Shown here in pieces: positions 46,741 to 58,449 of a stretch of DNA of 64,000 nucleotides. The DNA is from Sesamum alatum. Its lineage: Eukaryota; Streptophyta; Magnoliopsida; Lamiales; Pedaliaceae. The DNA lies in NCBI GenBank assembly GCA_034509735.1, contig JACGWO010000011.1, positions 12,061,866 through 12,125,865 on the forward strand, in the 5' to 3' direction. Below the pieces are notes generated by a model. That model was not told the DNA's origin. It did no database searches and worked only from the letters and a program-made list of their open reading frames with translations. The translations under genes were made by a program, and so were the position numbers. The number at the start of each line of letters is the position of its first letter. Positions within the stretch are counted from its first letter, which is position 1.

Positions 46741-47505
46741 TGGAGATACAATGGACATAGAACTTGAAAGGTGCCATAAGTCGTTATTTGAACACACAAG
46801 TATACATGATTTATTGATTCACACCAAAAGAAAGTTCAAAAAGGAGCACAACTTGCTTATCTATACTAGTATAAAAAAAGGTATTTTTTCACTCACAAAT
46901 GGTAGTTAATGACACGCGACACCATTTTTTTTATTCCGATAATACCCCTAAGGTAGTTTTCTTTTATTTCTTTATTTTTTCTTTAAATGCAATGTGTTTG
47001 ATTTATATATTAATAATTTTTCTTTTACAATAATTTTAAAGCGTGCAATATTATTTCATACGCACGCAGGGACGCGTGCCACGACGGCTAGTTCACTATT
47101 AAAAAAAGGGCAATAGGGAAGCATCTCTTCCCCTTATTATCAGGGGAGCAACTTATGGTAATGAGCTTTATGCTTTTTTCACTTTATTTATCTTCTTTTC
47201 TTCGTCATCGTTGTCTTCCTCCTCCTCTTTAAACTTGTCTCTTTGGACCTGAAGGGGGGGGGGGGGGTTGTTCAAAAAATTCATGTACCATAATGGTGCA
47301 CTAAAAAAAATTACTTTGCTACATTTTTAATGACCATGGCTAAAAACCGTGCGAAATAGCTTTATTACTATGGATTTAATAAAAACCGATACCAAACTAG
47401 GTTTTTCACCAATGGAAAAACTTATTTGCCACGGCTAAGAGCCGTAGTAAAAACATTCATCATGACATTTGAGATTAACGCCTTCACGACAAAAGAAAAA
47501 AAAAA
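46741..47505. other. Repeat-rich interior of the hAT element
   Basis: It includes a G-run (47254-47267) and a CACTA-like motif cluster ('ccacggctaagagccgtag' near 47433) similar to 33930-34261. No coding region was recognised. Confidence 0.4.
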
Positions 47506-47892
47506 GCAAAATTACATTTTTGGTCCTTGTACTTTAGGCCATTAGCACTTTTCGTCCTCTTTTTGCACATTTAGTCCTGTACATCTCATTTTGATCCTTT
47601 TTACAAATTTAGTCCTGCCTTTACATTTTTGGTCCACCGGTAAATTTTTCGGCAAATTCCACATCATCTGCCACGTGTTATTGACGTGGCTTCCGGCCAA
47701 ACGAATGGCTGGAAAATTTACCGCGTGGACCAAAAATGTAAAGGAGGACTAATTTATTAAAAAATGACCAAAAATGAGAGGTGCAGGACCAAATATGTCA
47801 AAAAAAGGACGAAATATGTTAAACTGCGAAAGATAACAGGACTAAAAAGTGCTAATGACCTAAAGTTACAGGACAAAAAATGTAATTTTGCC
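47506..47892. mobile_element. Foldback element with ~165-bp inverted arms
   Basis: It starts GCAAAATTACATTTTTGGTC and ends with its near inverse. The arms (about 47506-47670 and 47725-47892) pair through 'ggccattagcac', 'tttttgcacatttagtcctg' and 'aaatttaccg'. The loop contains CCACGTGTTATTGACGTGGC, itself an inverted repeat. Confidence 0.85.
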
Positions 47893-48027
47893 TTAGAAAA
47901 AATTTTAAAAAAAATCGGACATGGTGTCGGACACGTTTTGGGACACGTTAGGGGTCCTTTTTTAATTTAAAAAAAAATGGGGTAAATTTGAATAAACAAA
48001 ATATAATTAACTTACATTGACCCTAAT

Positions 48028-48030
<3 letters not shown>

Positions 48031-48069
<39 letters not shown>
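48031..48069. repeat. (CT)n microsatellite
   Basis: About 19 CT units, located in what looks like the leader of the hAT transposase gene. CT-rich leaders are common in plant genes. Confidence 0.9.
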
Positions 48070-48070
<1 letters not shown>

Positions 48071-48595
48071 GTATCTCAATAAGACCAGATTCTTCTTCTT
48101 TCTCGCTATTTTCGTCCTCTCTTCTCTTCTCTATTTTCTGATTTTTCTTCTCGTCGTTCTCGAAAATTGCTGGCTAAAGGAGAGGCGTTGCACAACAGGT
48201 TTACCATCCCACTCGAGGGCTATCTCAGTGGAGGTGGGTTTCTTGTTTTCTTTTTGTATTTCCTAAATCTTAAATTGTTGTTTTCTTGATGCTTATGTAG
48301 TTGAGATTGGATTTATGGGGTTTTTTGTTTCTATTTGTGTTTTTGAATTTTTGTTGCTAACTGCTGTTCGTTTTGCTATGAAAATAGAATATTTGGATTC
48401 TTCAAGCTAAGAGCCGTAAGTTCTTGTTTAGCCTATGGTGAAGTTTTGATTTTTTTGATTCAGCACATGATGAATTTCTTTTTTAGTTGTTTGTCAATGA
48501 CTTCTGTTCTGATTGTATTCTATCTTAAATGTGTGCTTCTGGAGCAGAGACTTGATGAAGAGTTCAACTAATTTTATGTTACTTCATTCTCAAAC

Positions 48596-49247
48596 TTGTG
48601 CTTACAATATTATTTTAATTTTGATAGATGTTCAACAAAAGAATGGCAAAATCAACATCCGAACCTCACTCCACCACAAAGTGATGTGGAAATTTCTAGG
48701 ATGAGGAAAATATGTTTGAAACGTGTTTTTCCTAATGACGATAGACGAAGAGAAGTGAACGTGGAGCTTGGAAGATTTTTTAGATGCCTTGATGACTTTG
48801 CTGATGAAGATTCTCTCCGGGATAGATGGGAATGGATCCAATAAAGTGGTGGTTAGTACATGGGCTCTGCAGCCCTCACCTTCAAAGTATTTCTCTGAAG
48901 TTACTTGCCACGTTTCTTCTTCTTCTTGTTGTGAGAGAAATTGGAGTACTTATGCATTCATCCATTCAACAAGGAGGAATCAAATTACTCCACGACGTGC
49001 TCAAGATCTAGTTTTTGTGCACAACAATCTTCGACTTTTGTCAAGAAGGACTCCACAATACATGCAAGGCGACACTAAAATGTGGGATGTGGCAGGAGAT
49101 GCTTTTGAGACCATAGAAGATGTTGGCATTCTAGAGATTGCAAATATCTCGCTTGATGAACCAGAATTGGAGTCTGTTTTATTTGTGGATGAAATTACTG
49201 AAGATCCGAGAGATGATCATGATGATTTAACTCATTTGGATGACTAG
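48596..49247 (+). pseudogene. hAT transposase, C-terminal dimerisation part
   Basis: The segment reads KWWLVHG, then PHLQSISLKLL in one frame and SSSCCERNWSTYAFIHS, RRAQDLVFVHNNLRLLSRR and LDEPELESVLF in another. This is the typical end of plant hAT (hATC domain) transposases. One frameshift near 48900 separates the two frames. The N-terminal zinc finger and catalytic part are missing, so it is a remnant. It ends DDHDDLTHLDD at 49247; the same tail survives as DNA in the derivative at 4488-5085. Confidence 0.82.
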
Positions 49248-49529
49248 AAATTTGGATTATTTAACTGATTATGTATATTTTTGAAGCTATGTATTTTGAT
49301 TAAGAACTTAGATGTAAGACATCCTTATATTATGTTTTATCTTGATACTTTTTATATTGTTGCATATATTAATTTTACGAGAAATTAAGTATATATATAT
49401 ATATATTTTAAAATATACTATATTATAACCGTGTCCGTGCCGTGTCATGTCCTACTTTTTTTAAAATTTTCCGTGTCGCCGTGTCGTGTCGTTGTCCGTA
49501 TGCATGCATCATAGTGTGATACACTTAGG

Positions 49530-50400
49530 TTTAACGGGGTCACACCCGATGCAATTAGACTTAGGTTATTTCCATTCTCTTTACGTGATAGGGCTAGAGC
49601 ATGGTTTCATTCCTTCCCCCAAACTCCATCCTAACTTGGGATGAGATGTCTCAAGCCTTTTTGGCTAAATACTTTCCCCCGAGCAAAACTGTTGAATTAC
49701 GCATGAAAATTCAATCTTTTACGCAAAAAGAAGGGGAATCTTATATTGAGACATGAGAAAGATTTAAGGACTTGCTTAGGGCATGTCCTCATCAGGGTTA
49801 GAAAAGTGGTTAATTGTGCATACTTTTTTGCAACGGTCTAACCTATAGCACTAGATCCTCAGTTGATGGCAGCTACAGGAGGATTTATGATGAACAAGAG
49901 TGTTCGGGAATGATACAATCTACTGGAGGAGATAGCTCTACACCATCACCAATGGTCCCACGAGCGAGCAGTCAACAAAGACGACAGGTAAGTATGAGAT
50001 AAACGCTTTCACAATGCTTAATGCTAGAATGGATGCACTCGTTTCTAAATTTGACTCCATGAATGTGAATAATGTGCATGTCGTGAATTCTCATACCAAT
50101 GTTACCTGTGAAAATTGTGGGGTAATTAGACATGTGGCTAATGAGTACTGTAGACTTGAGAACTTTAGTCTTAGCCAAGAGGAGCAAGCTAATTTTGTGA
50201 ACAACAAACACAGGGGAAACAATCCTTAATTCTAAAACCTATAATCTCGGTTGGAAGAACAATCCCAATTTTTCTTACAAAAAACAACCAACCCAGTAGA
50301 ATCTTCGCCCCCCATCGCCTGGTTTTCAAAGACCATTTGATCCAAACACCCTTCTCCACCAAAGTCTAACTTAAAGGTTGTGCTTGAAACCTTTATAGTT
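49530..50400 (+). pseudogene. Athila gag, C-terminal part with zinc knuckle
   Basis: After the hAT element, gag resumes with GVTPDAI, LFPFSLRDRARAWFHS, LTWDEMSQAFLAKYFPPSKT and SFTQKEGESYIET, a standard retrotransposon gag domain. An in-frame stop (TGA 49754-49756) and later frameshifts break it. A CX2CX4HX5C knuckle (CENCGVIRHVANEYC, 50107-50151) follows. Spacing of the last cysteine is one residue longer than the classic CX2CX4HX4C knuckle. Confidence 0.82.
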
Positions 50401-50876
50401 GCTCAAACTAAGATGAATGAGGAATTTAGGCAACAAGGCATATCTATGGGTGAGGCTTTTAAGACTACTAACGTCCAAGGTAGACTCTCTAGTTACCCAC
50501 AATAAGATGTTAGAAAATCACATAGCCCAGCAAGCCAGCACCTCTATAGGCAACCCAGTATGTTACCAGGCCAACCCGAGACGAACCCGAAAGAACAATG
50601 CAAGGCCATCGCCTTAAGGAGTGGAAGGTGTTAGGCAAAGAGAGTGAGGATCCACACGTCGAGGTTACTAAAGAACAAAACTTGAGTGGGGAAACTGACG
50701 AGGTGAAGGAAGAAGACAAGGAACCTAAGTATGAGCCGCCTAAGCTATACCAAACCTTCTGTCCCATTTCCACAGCGGTTGGCTAAGGCCAAGTTAGACA
50801 AACAATTCGGTAAGTTCCTTGATGTGATAAAAAAAAGTTTTATATCAATATTCCCTTTATAGAAGCTCTTTCACAA

Positions 50877-51809
50877 ATGCCCTCATCTACCAAATTCTTG
50901 AAAGACTTACTGTCAAACAAACGAAAATTGGAAGACTATGAAACCGTGGCTTTAACTCAGGAATGTAGTGCTTTGTTGCAAAATAAGCTACCCCCTAAGC
51001 TGAAAGATCCCGGTAGTTTTTCTATTCCTTGTTTAATTGGCAATATGAATTTTGATCGTGCATTGTGTGATTTGGGAGCTAGTGTCAGTTTAATGCCATT
51101 ATCTATTTGTCGATGATTGGATTTGGGTGAGTTAAAACCCACCACTATATCTTTGCAATTGGATGATAGAACTATGAAATATCCTGTTGGTATTCTTGAC
51201 GACGTACCAGTTCGAGTGGGTAAGTTTTTCATTCTTGCTGACTTTGTTGTTCTTGAGATGGAGGAAGATACCCGAATTTTCATAATTCTGAAAAGATCTT
51301 TCCTAGCTACTGCCGGTGCTTTCATCAACGTTAGGAACGAAAAAATCTCCTTGAATGTTGGGGATGAAAGGGTTGAGTTTAATCTGTCAAATGCTACTAA
51401 ATATCCTCTCTGTGGTGATTCGATTTGCAGGATTGATGATGTAGACGTCACAGTCAAGAAGGTGTTTCTGAGTTTCGGACTAGATGACGACTTGCAACGT
51501 TGTTTGGTCCAAGATGATCCATCCGACCATGAAAATGATCGAATTATTGTGCTAAAAAGACTCTTGGACTCGACAGATGGAGCAGAGGACAACAGGCAGA
51601 CGAAGCGAAGAAACCGTGTAGAACACGGCCAGGCTGTGTTCAGCAACACGACCGTGTTGTCGTGTTTTCCTAACGAAGATCGAATCGTGTTTCAGACCAC
51701 AACCGTGTTGTCGAGTGCTTCTGACGAGGATCAAGCCGTGTTCTCCAACACAACCATATACTTGGAAAATTTGGAAAAACATAAGGAGACACCTAAGCTC
51801 GCAACCTAA
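50877..51809 (+). pseudogene. Athila aspartic protease region
   Basis: The first frame gives FSIPCLIGNMNF and CDLGASVSLMPLSI, where the protease active site reads DLGA instead of the usual D-T/S-G-A. This replacement is common in the Athila lineage. A TGA at 51114-51116 interrupts it and the same frame continues to 51809 (LDLGELKPTTISLQLDDRT). The last third contains three imperfect repeats of an NTTVLS/TTTVLS segment. These translate the CGTGTT-type DNA repeats found elsewhere in this element. Confidence 0.8.
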
Positions 51810-52170
51810 GTTGAACTTAAATCCCTTCCTTTTGAACCCAACTCAACGTATCCTGTGATAGTCAATGCCAAGTTGAATGAACCTGAAACATTGCAATTGC
51901 TTGAGGGATTACGTTTGTATAGGAGTTTTATAGGCTACACAATTGATGACATCAAAGGCATAAATCCATCTGTTTGCATGCATCATATTCACTTAGAAAA
52001 TGACTATACTCCTTCGGTTGAGCCTCAAAGACGATTGGATCCAAATATGAACGAGGTTGTGAAAAATGAAGTCCTTAAGTTGTTAGATGCCAGCATAATT
52101 TTTTTCTATCTCTGATAGTCGTTGGGTTAGTCCCACACAGGTAGTTCCTAAGAAAGGAGGTGTCACAGTC

Positions 52171-53424
52171 GTGAAAGATGAAAACAATGAATTGATACCT
52201 ACTAGGACAGTTACGGGATCGCGCATGTGTATAGATTATAGAAAGTTGAATAAGGTCACTCGTAAGGATCACTTTCGAATTTCCTTCATTGATCAGATGC
52301 TAGAACAATTAGCCAAGCATTCTTATCTTTGTTGTCTTGATGGATATTCCGGATTCTTGCAAATACCCATTCATCCTAGCAATCAAGAAATGACCACTTT
52401 CACGTGTCCCTATGGCACGTTTGCATATAGGAGGATGCCTTTTGGTTTATGTAATGCTCCGGCTACTTTCCATTGACGTATGATGGATATTTTTATTGAG
52501 CATATTGAGAGTATAATGGAGGTGTTTATGGATGATTTTTCCTTGTATGGCACTGATTTTGATGAATGTTTGCTCAATCTAATGAAAGTGTTGCAGCGAT
52601 GCAATGAAGTCAATCTCGTTCTCAATTGGGAGAAATGTCACTTCATGGTAAGAGAAGGTATTATTTTGGGGCACTTGGTGTCCGAATGAGGTATCGAGGT
52701 CGATCGAGCAAAGATTGAAACAATTGAGAAACTACCTCCCCCTACCTCGGTAAAGGGTGCTCGAAGCTTCTTCGATCACACCGAATTTTACTGGCATTTC
52801 ATTAAGGACTTTTCAAAAATTGCTAAGCCATTGACTAATTTGCTCATTAAGGATGTCCCTTTTGATTTAAACAATGAATGTCTTGATGCATTTAATCAGT
52901 TAAAGCAAGCCCTCATCTCAGCACCTATTATGCAACCCCCTGATTATTCTCTTCCATTTGAAATCATGTGTGACGCAAGTAACTTCGCAGTGGGTGTTGT
53001 TCTTAGCCAACGGAAAGAGAACAAGCTACACGTAATTTATTACACAAGCCGTACTCTTGATGATGCCTAGATGAACTACGCCACCACTGAGAAGGAATTA
53101 CTTGTCGTCATGTTTGCCTTTGACAAATTCCATTCCTATATCATTGGTTCTAAAGTGATTGTTTTTACTGATCATGCAGCTATTAGGTACCTCTTGAGCA
53201 AGAAGGATGTGAAGCCACGTTTGATCCGATGGACACTTCTACTCCAAGATTTTGACCTAGAGATACAAGACAAGAAGGGGACGAAAAACGCCGTGGCAGA
53301 CTACCTATCCCGTCTACGGTTTGAGAACAAATGGGTAACAAAATTTCAATCGATGACTCTTTTCCTAATGATCAATTGTTTGCTTTATTGTCTGCTGAAG
53401 CATCTTGGTATGCTGATTTTGTGA
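52171..53424 (+). pseudogene. Athila reverse transcriptase and RNase H
   Basis: RT blocks in order: CIDYRKLN, FIDQMLEQLAKHSYLCCLDG, TCPYGTFAYRRMPFGLCNAP, then the catalytic box as FMDDFS near 52530, and NLVLNWEKCHFMV. RNase H follows with [24 protein letters not shown] and [16 protein letters not shown]. Stops at 52474-52476 (TGA), 52687-52689 (TGA) and 53068-53070 (TAG) interrupt an otherwise continuous frame from 52171 to 53070. The two aspartates of the catalytic box are present. The blocks agree closely with Athila-type pol. Confidence 0.92.
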
Positions 53425-53570
53425 ATTATTTAGCATGTGACATCTTTACCCCTGATATGACTTTCCATCAGAAAAAGAAATTTCTCTCGAATATTCGCTA
53501 GTTTGTTTGGGACGAACTTACCTCTACAAGCATTGTGCTGATGGAGTGTTACGGCGATGCCTACCAATAG

Positions 53571-54664
53571 ATGAAATCAGAGACGTCATATATCATTGTC
53601 ATTCATCTTCATTTGGGGGTCCACGCTAGTAGCTCTAAAACCACTGCTAAAATTTTGCAATCTGGATTTTATTGGCCATCAATGTTTAGAGATGTTCATC
53701 AATTTGTGCTTGCATGTGATAACTGTCAACAAGTTGGGAACATCTCGAAATGTCATGAAATGCCTTTAAATTACATACTTGAGGTCGAGATTTTTGATGT
53801 TTGGGGAATTGATTTCATCTATTCCTTTTCGCCGTTGTTTGGAATAAGTTCATCTTGGTTTGTCGTTGATTATGTCTCCAAATGGGTAGAAGCCATAGCA
53901 TCCCCAACTAGTGACGTTATAACTGTGATTAAACTTTTCAAAAAAATCATTTTTCAACATTTTGGTGTCCTTAGGACTGTGATTAGTGACGGAGGTTTCT
54001 ACTTTATTGAAAAACAATTTGAAACCCTCTTCAAGAAATACGGGGCCGTCCATAAAATTTCCACCCCATACCATCCCCAAAACTAATGAGCAAGTCGAAG
54101 TGTCGAACCGAGAAATAAAGTCAATTTTGGAAAAAAACTGTGTCATCTTCTCGAAAAGATTGGCCTATCGAATTGGTTATAAAACTCCTATCGGCACTAC
54201 CCCATTTCGTTTACTTTATGGAAAACCTTGCCACTTACCTGTTGAACTTGAGCATAGGGCTTTTTGGGACATAAAAAAAATTGAATTTTGACCTCAAAGT
54301 GGCGGGTGAGAGACGAAGTTTCTAATTGAGTGAACTTGATGAGCTAAGGCTTGATGCTTACGATAGTGCCAAAACTCCACAAGGAACGCACCAAAAAGTG
54401 GCACGACCAACGCATTCTTCGAAGGGAATTCAGAGATGGTGATATTTTTTTGCTATTTAACTCTCACCTCTGTCTTTTTCCAGGAAAATTACGCTCACGT
54501 TGGTCGAGACCCTTCCATGTTCATAAAATTTTTCCTTATGGCGCAGTCGAGGTTTGGAGCGAAGCGACGGGCGCATTTAAAGTCAATGGTCAACGGTTGA
54601 AGCACTATGTTGTCGGGACTCCAATCGAAAAGGGGGGCAATTTGCAGCTCCACGACCCGTCAGC
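53571..54664 (+). pseudogene. Athila integrase
   Basis: The zinc-binding segment (HLHLGVHAS ... CDNCQQVGN) is followed by the core with the first Asp in WGIDF, the second in VISDGG and the Glu in VEVSNREIKS. The core thus retains a DDE set but switches frame near 54086. About a dozen residues after ILEK are missing relative to the family. The C-terminal part (54351-54664) shows KWHDQRILRREF, RLFPGKLRSRW-like and KVNGQRLKHYV. Non-functional because of the frame changes. Confidence 0.9.
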
Positions 54665-55218
54665 TTGAACGCCCGCAACACAGTCGAGCTACTAACGACT
54701 CAAAACAAAGTGATGTTTGGGAGGCAACCCGAATCCTTTCTATCTCTAATTTTTCTATTTTTATTTGTTTCTTTATTTTATTTTAGTTTTCTCTTTTATA
54801 AATCTACTAATTCCATGTCGTTGCTCTATATCTCTACAAATTTGCCCAAATGATACGCATTTCAGAAAAACGAGCAGGCCGTGTTACACAACTCGGCCGT
54901 GTCATTTCCTCGTCGATATTTCTAAAAACATGCCCTAGCCATGTTCCAGAACACGGGCGTGTTGTCAAGCTTCGTCAAAAGTAGAATGACCCGAGAATAA
55001 CACGGCCGTGTTGCGCAACTTTTCAGATTTTAAAACCTCAAAACGGTCGTGTTTTCTTTTTCACCTCTCAAACTTTCGAATTCCCTCCCCTATTTCTCGC
55101 TCAATTCCGTCGAGCCACCCCAAATTTCTGCCAAGTCTCTCCGATTAAACGATTACCCGTCACTTGGCTTCTAAAAAAATACCAATTTCTTTGATTTTCA
55201 CCGGTTATATCTCCCCAA
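54665..55218 (+). repeat. Spacer with CGTGTT-type palindromic repeats
   Basis: Between integrase and the ATHILA ORF, sequences such as AACACGGCCGTGTTG (54999-55013), AACTCGGCCGTGTC (54891-54904) and GAACACGGGCGTGTTG (54949-54964) recur. The same motif family is found in both LTRs and in the protease region. Confidence 0.7.
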
Positions 55219-56314
55219 ATGGCACCAAAAGAAGCAAGGACGAGTGGAGCCTCTTTTTCCTGAGCACAGCACGGCACTCAACACGGGGCTCGCCAACCAC
55301 AACCGGATTTTCCGTACATGGACATCGCCAATCGTAACAGGTATGAAGGTCTTTGCTCTCGCACTATTGCTAATACCCGTTACAATGATAATGAAGTACT
55401 TGATGTACTTGGAATATATGATGATGTTGAGTATCTATTTACTAGACTAGGATGGCATGATTTCATGTTTACTAGACGGCCCACGTATCCTAGGCTTGTT
55501 CGTGAGTTTTTGAGTTCATTACGAGTTGAAGGGATCCTGTCCGATCCCCATGTCGATACTGGTCTGATTACTTGTCGATTTAGGCACATAGAATTCCGCG
55601 TGACCCTGGCTCAGTTTAATGCTATCTTTGGTTTGCCAGTCGCCGGGGGGGAGGGGGGAACGGTGGGAACCTCCTGCTTTTCTACCCAACGAATTTTGGT
55701 ATAATCTGACTAGGCAAGCATCGTATGATGCGACCCACTCTAAATCATCCGCCATTATCAAAACCTATTTTCGCTATTTGCATCGTGTCCTTGCACACAC
55801 TTTATTTGGTCGGGGGGATAGTGAGGGCGTCGTACGTTGTTCTGAATTGTTTGTATTATGGGCCATGGTTAATGACTTTCAAATTGATACCGGCTCATTT
55901 TTTATTCGTCAATTCTCTAAAATTGCTAACTCTGAGTCAGATGTCATAGTACTTGGGGGATTCATTACCCTTATCGCCTTGCGAGCCGATCTTTCTTTGC
56001 AGGGATATGAAGAGGCCCAGGGCAGAAATAAGGTTGACCTCGCCACTTTCCAGGCCATGAAGATGATCACGAGAATGGGCGACCAGTATCACTTGCTAAT
56101 GCCGGACCCCCTGCCATCCATCCCGTTGCCCGACCCCGCATGTCTAACCATCCAGATTCGGGAAAATTGGTGGCTGCAAGCACCGTCCAATGATGCCGAG
56201 CCTGACGATCGTCCAACTCCACCGCCACCTGCCCCTTCTCATGCGGCCAGGTCGTCCCGTGGACCTCGGCTCGATGCCTCAACTGCTAACACCTTGCAAA
56301 GGATCCTCGATTAA
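55219..56314 (+). pseudogene. ATHILA ORF-type protein (env-position ORF)
   Basis: An ATG at 55219 opens a frame that soon stops. The main conserved part lies in two overlapping frames, 55318-55704 and 55619-56314, joined by a frameshift in a G-rich run near 55650. Motifs such as LGWHDFMFTRRPTYPRLVRE, FRHIEFRVTLAQFNAIFGLP and SELFVLWAMVNDFQI are those of the plant ATHILA ORF-1 family (PF03078). The family's function is unknown. The position after integrase is where some Athila elements carry an env-like gene. No signal peptide was seen. Confidence 0.82.
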
Positions 56315-56842
56315 CTGCAACAACTCTTCGACGGGCAAACATAGCTCCGTAATCGGCAAACATAGCTCCAAGACACCGTCGACAATATGGCCCACGTCCT
56401 CCAACGCATGCATGATTGGTTCGTAACTCAAGGCAACTTCCTCCTTCCTCAATGATTTGGTACGTCCTTTCCCCTACTCTTTTTTTTTTTTTTTTTTTGC
56501 ATTAAGGACAATGTTATGTCTAAGTTTGGGGGAGTTACTGAAATTTTCATATGAGAAGTGTGAGAAAAGATGTTGTGTTGAAACGGCGGAATGACTACAT
56601 TAGAGACCTATAGGTTTAATGGAGACTCGATCACTCTGTTCTCTATAGGGCGAAATGAAGTGTTGTGGTGTGATCAAGCCCCTACTCTCGTTAAATGAGT
56701 TAACTTTCACATAATATGTCGGTGTGCTTGTGTTTTGTGACTATGTGCTTCTAAGTCGTGTTTGTTATTACGAATCGTTGCCACAATGTTGAGAAGGCGA
56801 GTTCTACACTCATTCGAGGTCATTACGTATTTTGGGGGAGTT
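56315..56842 (+). other. 3' untranslated part of the Athila element and polypurine tract
   Basis: It contains a T-run (56481-56499) and the phrase AAGTTTGGGGGAG (56523-56535). TTTTGGGGGAGT stands immediately before the 3' LTR (56830-56841) and fits a polypurine tract. Confidence 0.65.
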
Positions 56843-58088
56843 TGATAAGTAGGGATTTTACGTATTTGTGAAGGGGAAACACATGCATTTTTCCGTCATT
56901 TGAGCAGGATTCCATATAATTTACTGCTTTTCTATGCCAAGCTTTTTGTTGGATACTGCTTTTGGTTGTTTCTCCCTTTTCAGGCATAATTCAGGAGCAA
57001 AATGGACTAAACAAGAAAATTCGCCCATGTTTGACAGAACACGACCGTGTTGTGTCCTTACACACGCCTGTGTCTCACAGGAGCAATCACCATCCCAATA
57101 CTCGAAGAGAACATAGCCTGGCCGTGTCGAGGTTTGCCACATAATCACACGAGAACACAGCCTGACCGTGTTTGAGCTACATGGGCGTGTTCTCCACTTG
57201 AAAACAAAATCGTTCGGAATTTTCTGCCTTTTGCTCCACTACAACTATAAAAGGAGGAACTAGGGATGTGAAAAAGGAGGTTGGAACGCATATACAAGGC
57301 TTAAAGAGACACAAAGAAGTCGGGAAGCTTCAAGACGGCTAGGATGATCGGATTACAGTTCTTCCTAATCCTTTCTTCTTTTTAGCAGTTTGCTTGATGT
57401 ATTCTCCAGAATATTTATTTAGCTTCTTTGTTAACTTTATGGCTGAATAGAATTCTTGTTCTAGGATCATGTTGAACCTTTTGATTGATTAATGAATTTA
57501 TTGTAGTTTTCTTTTTCTACGTCGCGTGAATTGATTCGATTTAATTTTCTAGCACTTATTTGTCTTGTGAATATGTTGGCCACGTGTTTGCATGTCTTAA
57601 ACATCGAGTGAAGTACTGAAAGGAGAAATTCCATGTTAGAAAGTCGGAGACTAAACCTAGGAATTTACCGCGGAATTATGCTTAATTTCTATGAGGATCC
57701 CATAAATTGTCATGATTTAAATGGGTTCGATTTAATTACATTTTCATGAAAATAGGCAGATTAATTAATCGAATACGGCTTTCCACATACTTGAAAGAGG
57801 GTGGTAACGACATTAAGACAATTTCCTTTGGATTAATCACATTGAGTAGAAAAGGGTTCTTGATAGGTTCGTTATTCCATCATTGCGAGGATACTTGAAT
57901 TCAAACTATCACACCTTATTATTTACCCTCTCGTTCCAATTTATCTACTTTTTTATTCCAATCAATCATCTCACTCATTACTCTCGGTCTGACTAATCAA
58001 ACTGAGTAAATCTGATAATCATAATAATTCATGTGGGATCGACATCTTAAATACTACGCAATACACCATGCAATTAAGATTTTGGCTC
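56843..58088 (+). repeat. 3' LTR of the Athila element
   Basis: It starts TGATAAGTAGGGATTTTACG and ends about 'gattttggctca' (TG...CA). It is 1246 bp and cleaner than the 5' LTR. It contains CGTGTT-type repeats (57032-57190). The exact right edge is uncertain by some tens of bases. Confidence 0.82.
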
Positions 58089-58136
58089 AGCACTATTCTA
58101 TTTTTATACAAAAAGACTATACACATTGATATTGTG

Positions 58137-58149
58137 GATATATATTTAT
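58137..58149 (+). promoter_or_regulatory. Possible TATA element of BFA2
   Basis: GGATATATATTTATCC is AT-rich and lies about 310 bases before the start codon and 50 bases after the Athila LTR. Initiation near 58175 would allow a leader exon ending at 58290. Confidence 0.35.
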
Positions 58150-58290
58150 CCACACACACACTGATGAGAAAACAATTCTCTACTCATTTAATAACAACAC
58201 ATGCAAATCTCGGAGAGCATTCGGAGTTGATTTTCCTCCACTTCTTTCACCTTCATTTATCCTCTCAAAGCTTGCACTCTGCAAAGAGAG

Positions 58291-58392
58291 GTACGTCTTT
58301 TACTGGCTTCCATAGCTAAAATTCACTTATTTTGAAGCTGATTCGACTTTTGTAATTCAAGAATTTGAATGTTCTTGTGCCGCTGAATGCAG
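58291..58392 (+). other. Predicted 5' UTR intron of BFA2
   Basis: A good donor (GAGAG/GTACGT) and an acceptor (GAATGCAG) enclose a T-rich 102-base sequence before the coding exon. Splice motifs only. Confidence 0.4.
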
Positions 58393-58449
58393 TTAATCAC
58401 TCGATGAATAAGAAGTAGTGCTAGTTTTAAGCAGAGGCCATCGTACTCT

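Larger units (their letters stand above)
46074..49513 (+). mobile_element. hAT-family DNA transposon inserted in the Athila gag
   Basis: The left end reads TATAATGCCACGATACACTC and the right end GTATGCATGCATCATA, matching the termini of the small element at 4488-5085. GACACGG/CCGTGTC subterminal repeats lie near both ends (46110-46170, 47925-47955, 49430-49500). It carries a transposase tail at 48600-49247. The gag codons around GATAC occur on both sides of it, consistent with a target duplication of about 8 bp. It contains further insertions, including a foldback element at 47506-47892. Confidence 0.75.
43994..58088 (+). mobile_element. Athila-lineage Ty3/gypsy LTR retrotransposon with a nested hAT element
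   Basis: Two LTRs (43994-45511 and 56843-58088) begin TGATAAGTAGG and share long stretches in the same order. Between them lie a primer-binding site, gag, protease, RT, RNase H, integrase, an ATHILA ORF and a polypurine tract, in Ty3/gypsy order. RT motifs and the extra ATHILA-type ORF after integrase place it in the Athila lineage. The gag is split by a 3.4-kb hAT element (46074-49513), so the original element was about 10.6 kb. Numerous in-frame stops and frameshifts make it non-autonomous. A clear 5-bp target duplication was not found, partly because the left LTR lies in an error-rich tract. Confidence 0.88.

Noticed and set aside
43994..58088. Active retrotransposon
   Set aside because: Numerous in-frame stops, frameshifts and a split gag; it could at most be mobilised by an intact relative.
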